Part shown: positions 58,412 to 64,000 of the stretch, piece after piece
Position numbering within the stretch: position 1 is the first letter of the stretch
Layout: the number at the start of each line of letters is the position of its first letter
NCBI GenBank assembly: GCA_026225945.1
Contig: JAMJFZ010001133.1
Coordinates: 7,832,501-7,896,500 of the forward strand
DNA length: 64,000 nucleotides
Direction: 5' to 3'
Origin: Cricetomys ansorgei
Lineage: Eukaryota > Chordata > Mammalia > Rodentia > Nesomyidae
Program-made: the position numbers and the translations under genes
The notes under the pieces: generated by a model
The model's database searches: none
What the model was told of the DNA's origin: nothing
Seen by the model: only the letters and a program-made list of their open reading frames with translations

Positions 58412-60185
58412 TAAACCCTTCCTCTACCAGAAGAGGTTCTAGGTTTTGGGAAATTCCTAATAGAAAGGCAAACCAGAGATATTTGGGTGGAACATAGGAA
58501 TTGTTATCTCAGAATTGGAAGTGCACATGGGGTAGCCAGGTAGGCAGATAAGAATATACATTTGTTGGATTTCTGAGATGGTAGTGAAACTCTGGATAAC
58601 TGACCTTAGTAAAATCACTGGGCACATTTGTCTAGGTATAACATGTCCGTAATTTTCTATGCTACATGCAGATGCCTTGCAAGAGGGCTAGATTTGATTT
58701 GTCATGGCATGATTCTATAGAACAGTGTGCAGGAAACAGTGATCCTCGAGAGAAACAGCAGAAATTATCTCCACGTTTAAAGGTGGACAATGGCATAAGT
58801 GGGAAGGATTCAGAGGAACATCCCTGACTGCAATACTAAAGCACTCACAGAACAAGCAATTTTAAATGCCTGCCATGCCAGTGGCTGTCAGTTGACCCAG
58901 ATGGACACACAAATAATGTTACTGTTCATAGTTCCCTCCCATTACTGATAGTCATGACTTTGCTTAACAGGAAAGAAGAGGAAAGGTTTTCCAGGGACAA
59001 ACACTGATAATGTTGCTTTTTCTCTTTTTCCTCTGCAAGTGGAGATCCCTGTCTGAAGCAACTGAGCTGTAGGATGAAGGGAACCTCCTCCTTATGTCAG
59101 CTTTGGATATTTGACTTATGATTCAGGACTGAACTACTTTAATTATATAACTCATTCTGTATTTTGCTTAGTGTTACCATGTGACATTTTATTAACCTTG
59201 AGGGATTGAAAAGTGATGGTAGTTGTTCTAGATACCTCCCAACTGAGAGTAAAAATGCCACATAGACAGTCTCTAGAGCATGTTTACCACAAAAACATAT
59301 ACATGCTTTTAAAAACTTAGAATTTGATTTGTACTGCATACTGCATATTGTATAATTAGGAAACTGGTTTTGAGTGACTTAGTCTTGTACTATTTATTCA
59401 ATAATAAAGTAAAATAGATCTCACTAAAATCTATAGCATGGATATCCCTGAGGAAGCAGAGAACCAGAAAGGAGATCCTCGTGAGCTTTACCACTTTTTG
59501 TGCTTCTGTTTCTCTCTGCGTGTTAACTTTCTAGGTTTTCTAATCCTTCCTCCGTGGCTTATTAGACAGAACGAAAAAGGAGAGAAATAAATAAAGCACA
59601 GAGGATCACACAGATCATGTTCCTAAAAAATTATATAATTTGATGCTAGCAAACATATTGCAGAGAATTCTCTTTATTCACAGGTGGGAGATTGGTCCTG
59701 CTGTGTGAACACAAATACTGATGAGGCTGTCACTGTAAGCAGCAGCTGCCATGAGATCACTCAATTAGATGCTGCCTACAGAAGACAATGCAATGGTGTG
59801 TGCCAAGGGCTGTGCTGAGTGCCACTGGAGACACGCTCTCACATTCTTTGGCTGTACTTTAGATACTGTGCTGCTTTTGTGATGTGTCTTCTGTTGTAGA
59901 TGGTTAAAAAGGGTGAATGTGGCTAAAACACAGGTGTCTGTGAACAAGTCTAAAGTCACAACTTTGCCCTCAGACCTTATGTCAACACGTCTTTGTTGAT
60001 TTTTGGCAATTAGAAGTGGATTGGAGAAGTCAGAGCATTTTATTTCTTCTTTGGCTACTATTTTTCCTGCCTAATTTATATAAGTACTACTTTAGTTGTT
60101 ATGGTAAAAACAAATGAAAAAATACTAAATAGTTCAATGCTAATTTAACTCTATTACTTTGCCTTTAAGACCATCTAATTATGTT
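58412..60185. other. Unique DNA, no gene supported
   Basis: Less AT-rich in parts (58500-59120, 59680-60000). Minus-strand frames of 64-66 codons at 59139-59339 and 59765-59959 carry no known motif. Nothing repeat-like recognised. Confidence 0.4.
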
Positions 60186-60229
60186 TACAGGTTTATTTAA
60201 GTTTGGTAGATTTCATTTATGCATCCCCA

Positions 60230-60480
60230 TGCATGCATTTATCATCGATACTATGTACACACAAACAAAAAGATGGACTCATCATATTGTATTAATATAT
60301 TTGTGCATACACATAATATACAAATAAGTAACAACAATAATGAAAGAAAAAGAGGCTATCGACTTGAGAATGGGTGTTGCATGGGACAGAATGGAGAGAG
60401 GGCACCTAGGAGAAAATGACAGAGGAAAGGATGTAGGGAAAGTGATATAATTCTATTTCAATTAAAAAGGAAATTTTAAA
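60230..60480 (+). mobile_element. Lx-type LINE-1 3' end
   Basis: Sense copy: 'ataagtaacaacaataatga', 'aagaaaaagaggctatcgac', 'ttgagaatgggtgttgcatg', 'aagtgatataattctatttc' and the end 'aattaaaaagg'. 'aaagaggctat' is the sense form of the 'catggcctcttt' landmark of the minus-strand copies. Confidence 0.75.
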
Positions 60481-60635
60481 AGAGATTCTAATTGTACTAT
60501 CTCTCTTGAGGATAAATAATTTCCTTATGATAAATATCAAACACCATTTGTGACATTTCTTACTATTTAAAGTCTAAATTGCCATGACATGGTGCCCAAT
60601 GTCTCTACCTCACTGTTGTGAAGGCCAGCCTGGGT

Positions 60636-60669
60636 TTTTTTTTGTTTGTTTTGTTTTGTTTTTTTTTAG
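60636..60669. repeat. T/GT-rich low complexity beside a B1 scrap
   Basis: 'tttttttttgtttgttttg' follows 'gtgaaggccagcctgggt', a 20-bp B1-like piece at about 60618-60636. Confidence 0.6.
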
Positions 60670-60674
60670 AAGTC

Positions 60675-61858
60675 CCTTATTGTTCAGTCATTGCAATGCC
60701 TTCCAAACAACCATGCTAACATTTCAGTCAGTATCATCTAAGGTTACACTCCACAGCCTCCATCAGCATCACATTCACCACAACCTTAACTGAGGGTGAC
60801 AGGGGAGCCCCATGACACAAGGAACATAGATCCATGGATTTGGCAAGCCCTTCTAATTATGTGATGCGAATTTGTTCTACAGCAGCAGAGAACAAGTGGC
60901 TGAGTTATATTTGTGGAACAGAGATAAGGACTAGGCTTCTAATTTGCTCCCTCCCAGGAAAATGATTTTGTTTGTTTATAGCTTCTCCTTGGACACTTTA
61001 ACTTCTGCATCCTTCTTTAAAACGAAATCCCTTTCTTTCAACTAGTTTCTGTCCTTACAAGATCTGCTGCCTTCTTTTCTAATCGTGAAGATGTTCTTTC
61101 CTTATATGTGATCTGCTTTTCACCCTGACTCCTTGAATCTTATTAAAATACAGAGTGGATTTCTAAAATATTGCTACAATAAATCATTTTTAAGAGGTAC
61201 AATTTTCTGTTCACTTGCAAGATAGGATTTCCTCTTTATCAGACTGTAGTGTATTTCCATGAGTTCAACTTTATTTTCTTACTCATTATTCATCCTCTAA
61301 GAAACATGTATATACCTAAAATGAAATTCTGCCATCTAATCTCTGTGGGAAATACACAGTGTTTTCTCTTTTGTATGTTTGAATAGCTTTCAAATTCCTT
61401 TTTCATTTGTACTCAATGGAAGTTAATTAAGAAATCAGAAACAGTAGTGTCCAGTTTTCTCTCTGTTAGGACTCTTCCTGTTTGTAACTAAACTTCAGGT
61501 TTTCTTTTTAACATGATTGAACTATGTATCAGTATGCATCTATCATTTTTGCAAGGCCAGTCTTCCCCTTATCAAATATATCCACTGATTGTAAGCACCA
61601 TTTTTCAGCTTATTCTCCAATTTAGTTCATGAAGGAGAAGAATAAGGGGTGAGTAACCCAAATAACAGACTAACAGACATGCCGACAGGGAGTCTGTGTT
61701 AACTTGGAATAAGATGGAGAAATGCTGGTGCTGGTATTTACAAAGAGCTGGTGCTCTTTGTCCTGATCCAGACATCCCTCTTCATTTGCTTTCATTTTTG
61801 TAATCATTTCCTGTTGTCTAGCTGTAATTTAGTTTTATTGATCATTTTATTTTTTGTT
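60675..61858. other. Unique DNA, no gene seen
   Basis: No frame or repeat that I can support. Confidence 0.4.
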
Positions 61859-61859
61859 A

Positions 61860-62036
61860 TTTTATATTTATTTATTTGTTTATTTATTTATTTTTAAACA
61901 GAGTTCCTCTGTTGTAACTCTGGCTGTCCTGGAACTCACTCTGCAGACCAGGCTGGGCCTCGAACTCACAGAGACCTGCCTGCCTCTACCCCCCTGAGAA
62001 TTGAGATTATAGGTGTGTGCCACCACTGCCCAGCTT
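61860..62036 (-). mobile_element. B1 SINE
   Basis: Antisense full-length B1: 'gttgtaactctggctgtcct', 'ggaactcactctgcagacca', 'ggctgggcctcgaactcaca', 'gagacctgcctgcctctacc', 'gtgtgtgccaccactgccca'. The reversed tail is a (TTTA)n repeat at 61860-61893. Confidence 0.92.
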
Positions 62037-62049
62037 TATTATTTCAATT

Positions 62050-62232
62050 GCATTTACTCTTATTTATGTGTATGTGTGTGTGCCTGTTTGTCTGAATGAG
62101 TACCACAGGTGTAGATCAGAGGAGGACATCAGATCTTCTGTAATTGGAGTTACAGATTATCATTGGCTGCTGCTGTGGGTGCTGGGAGCCAACCACAGGT
62201 TTTCTGCAAGAACACTGAGTCATTGCTCCAGT
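62050..62232 (-). mobile_element. B3/B2-family SINE
   Basis: Antisense: 'gaggaggacatcagatcttc', 'gtaattggagttacagatta', 'gtgggtgctgggagccaacc', 'gaacactgagtcattgctcc'. It abuts the B1 in the same orientation. The 101-codon plus-strand frame here is incidental. Confidence 0.78.
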
Positions 62233-62235
62233 TCT

Positions 62236-64000
62236 AACGCTAGAATTTTAAAGACTTGGACAGACTCTGTTAGTTCTGACTGTGAGGCAGTCTGTTCCAG
62301 TATTTCAGACTTTAGTTTCTAAGCTCATGTTTTAGCTGTTTGTTTTTAATTAGTTGAGGACATTATTAATATGCCATTTAATCTCACTCAAGTGTCTTCC
62401 AAATGTGGATTTTTATGCTTAAATAAAAATGAGACAGAGTGATGAGGCTGCCATCAGAAATGTATTAAAAGAAGACAAATTAATATTTATGAAAAAAGTT
62501 TTTGTAACGAATCTGGGGAGAGTGCAATAATTCCAAGAAAGAAATAGACAGACAACCACACTGATTAAATGAATTAAGAGTATAATAATCCTTTAATTTT
62601 GGCTGGTGATTAAGGGTGGGCTCATGCCTCAAAATCTTCTTGGTGCCAGACTCACAGTAACATAGCAACATTTACTTATGGTATAACATAACATGTCAGA
62701 CATAATGACAATTATTTTCCACTTATCCCTTTTTCACTTATTTTAATTTGATTTGTATAAACATTAAATATATTGATTTACCCATCTGTACCATGGCCAG
62801 GATTCTGGAAATCCCAAATGTGTTGACAAAGCAGATGTGACTATTTTTTGGAAGGTACAGGTGTAGAGTGTTGAGACCTGTCTGAGCAATCACAGTAAGG
62901 AGTCAGGACAAGATGCCATGTTCATGACTGCATCACTAGAAATGCCATAGATTTTTATTGACTTTGGAATCTTCTAAGGCAAAACTCAAAGGGAAATAAT
63001 TTGAATTGAAATTACATCTTTCCACATGTATCACGGATAATACTTAATCATGCAATGAAAGAACTTACTTAATGTACTTCAGTCATTCCCTCATTACCAA
63101 CACCAACAAAATAAAACTATTAGACAAACAGTGTATACTTTATGTCCTATTTAATTTTTAAAACCAATTGCTGGGTGTTGTATGCTGCCAATTTCTGGAC
63201 AGTCATTATCTCATGGATGGAAATGAATGTTAGAAGTTAATTCTTTCTAGCCTGCAAGTAGTTATTAGAACAAAGAGTATGTTGAAAATGCAGGAAAAAC
63301 TTGATAGGAGAACAGATGCTAACTTAACATACCCTCTGTGGGAGTGCATGTACAAGCCTTTGATTTAGTTTTTCAACAAAAATACTACCTTATTCTCTGA
63401 TGTGATTGCACATCAACTCACGGGAAATTTGCCTCATCTCCTGTTTTGTACACCCGCTGCTCAGGTAACACACTGGGAGGGAAGAAAATCATTCATTGAG
63501 AATGTGAATTCTGAAAGCCAAAACCCAGGAGATAGTAGTTTGCTTTACCTCTTCTGAAAATGAATTTCAAATCTTTTCAATGCTCCAGTTACTAAATAAA
63601 CCCTTTAATGATTCATGACTTATATTTGAAAGAATCCCTTGCAGTTTTTAAGGCAATCAGACACATACAGATTCTCAAAAGTAGTTTTGCATTTTCAGAT
63701 TGTGAAAAAGCTGGAGGCAGTTGGAAATGAATACTATATAAGGCCTGAATTGAGATAATAATGAAAGCTATTAATATGCAGATTCAATTCAGAATTATAA
63801 TTTATTTTTGACAAAACGTGAGGCTTTTTGCTTTGCAAAATTTAATTGCTCTTATTTGAGTACTCAGTTCACTTGGTAGAAATATATAGGCTCCAGGGAG
63901 CTGTATTGTATCCACAGAGAATACTTTAATATACAAAGGCTTACCTGTCACCTGTATTGCGCCATTAAAAATGCAAGATTTGCATTGATATTGTCTACAC
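62236..64000. other. AT-rich DNA, no gene seen
   Basis: No repeat or gene recognised to the window's end. The 63-codon minus-strand frame at 62480-62671 is featureless. Confidence 0.42.

Overview
The window is mammalian nuclear DNA, most likely from a muroid rodent (mouse, rat, vole, hamster or deer-mouse group). It is A+T-rich and CpG-poor, has many long (GT)n/(CA)n arrays, and holds B1, B2/B3, B4 and RSINE1-type SINEs, rodent MaLR LTRs of the MT and ORR1 type, and Lx-type LINE-1 3' ends. The species and the chromosomal context cannot be fixed from the sequence. There are no bacterial features, no CRISPR array and no convincing tRNA, rRNA or snRNA gene.

One protein-coding sequence is recognisable: an intronless, full-length, stop-free copy of ERH (enhancer of rudimentary homolog) at 3069-3383 on the minus strand. 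It is followed upstream (3384-3540) by what looks like its 5'UTR/promoter-proximal sequence, including a perfect TCTCGCGAGA palindrome. The rest is intergenic or intronic DNA carrying transposon fragments and unique sequence.

Layout. 1-3000: (GT)n, a B4 + B3 SINE pair, then unique DNA. 3000-3540: the ERH retrocopy. 4500-5350: an LTR with visible TATA box and polyadenylation signal. 6170-7700: a cluster of B2, ORR1 and MT pieces. 8900-19130: scattered SINEs, two minus-strand Lx L1 3' ends and simple repeats. 21075-25050: an MT LTR and one copy of a repeat family I cannot name. 26600-32110: SINEs, AT palindromes and a 5'-inverted L1. 32110-42366: mostly repeat-poor DNA with one polypurine tract. 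42367-50007: an MT LTR, the second copy of the unnamed family in opposite orientation, SINEs, L1 pieces and a second 5'-inverted L1. 50007-64000: scattered SINEs, L1 ends, one ORR1 LTR and simple repeats.

Repeat family names come from recalled consensus patterns, not a database search. Boundaries are usually good to about 10-30 bp, and subfamily names should be treated as tentative. I found no sign of a novel multi-gene system. The strongest item for follow-up is the intact, CpG-retaining ERH retrocopy.
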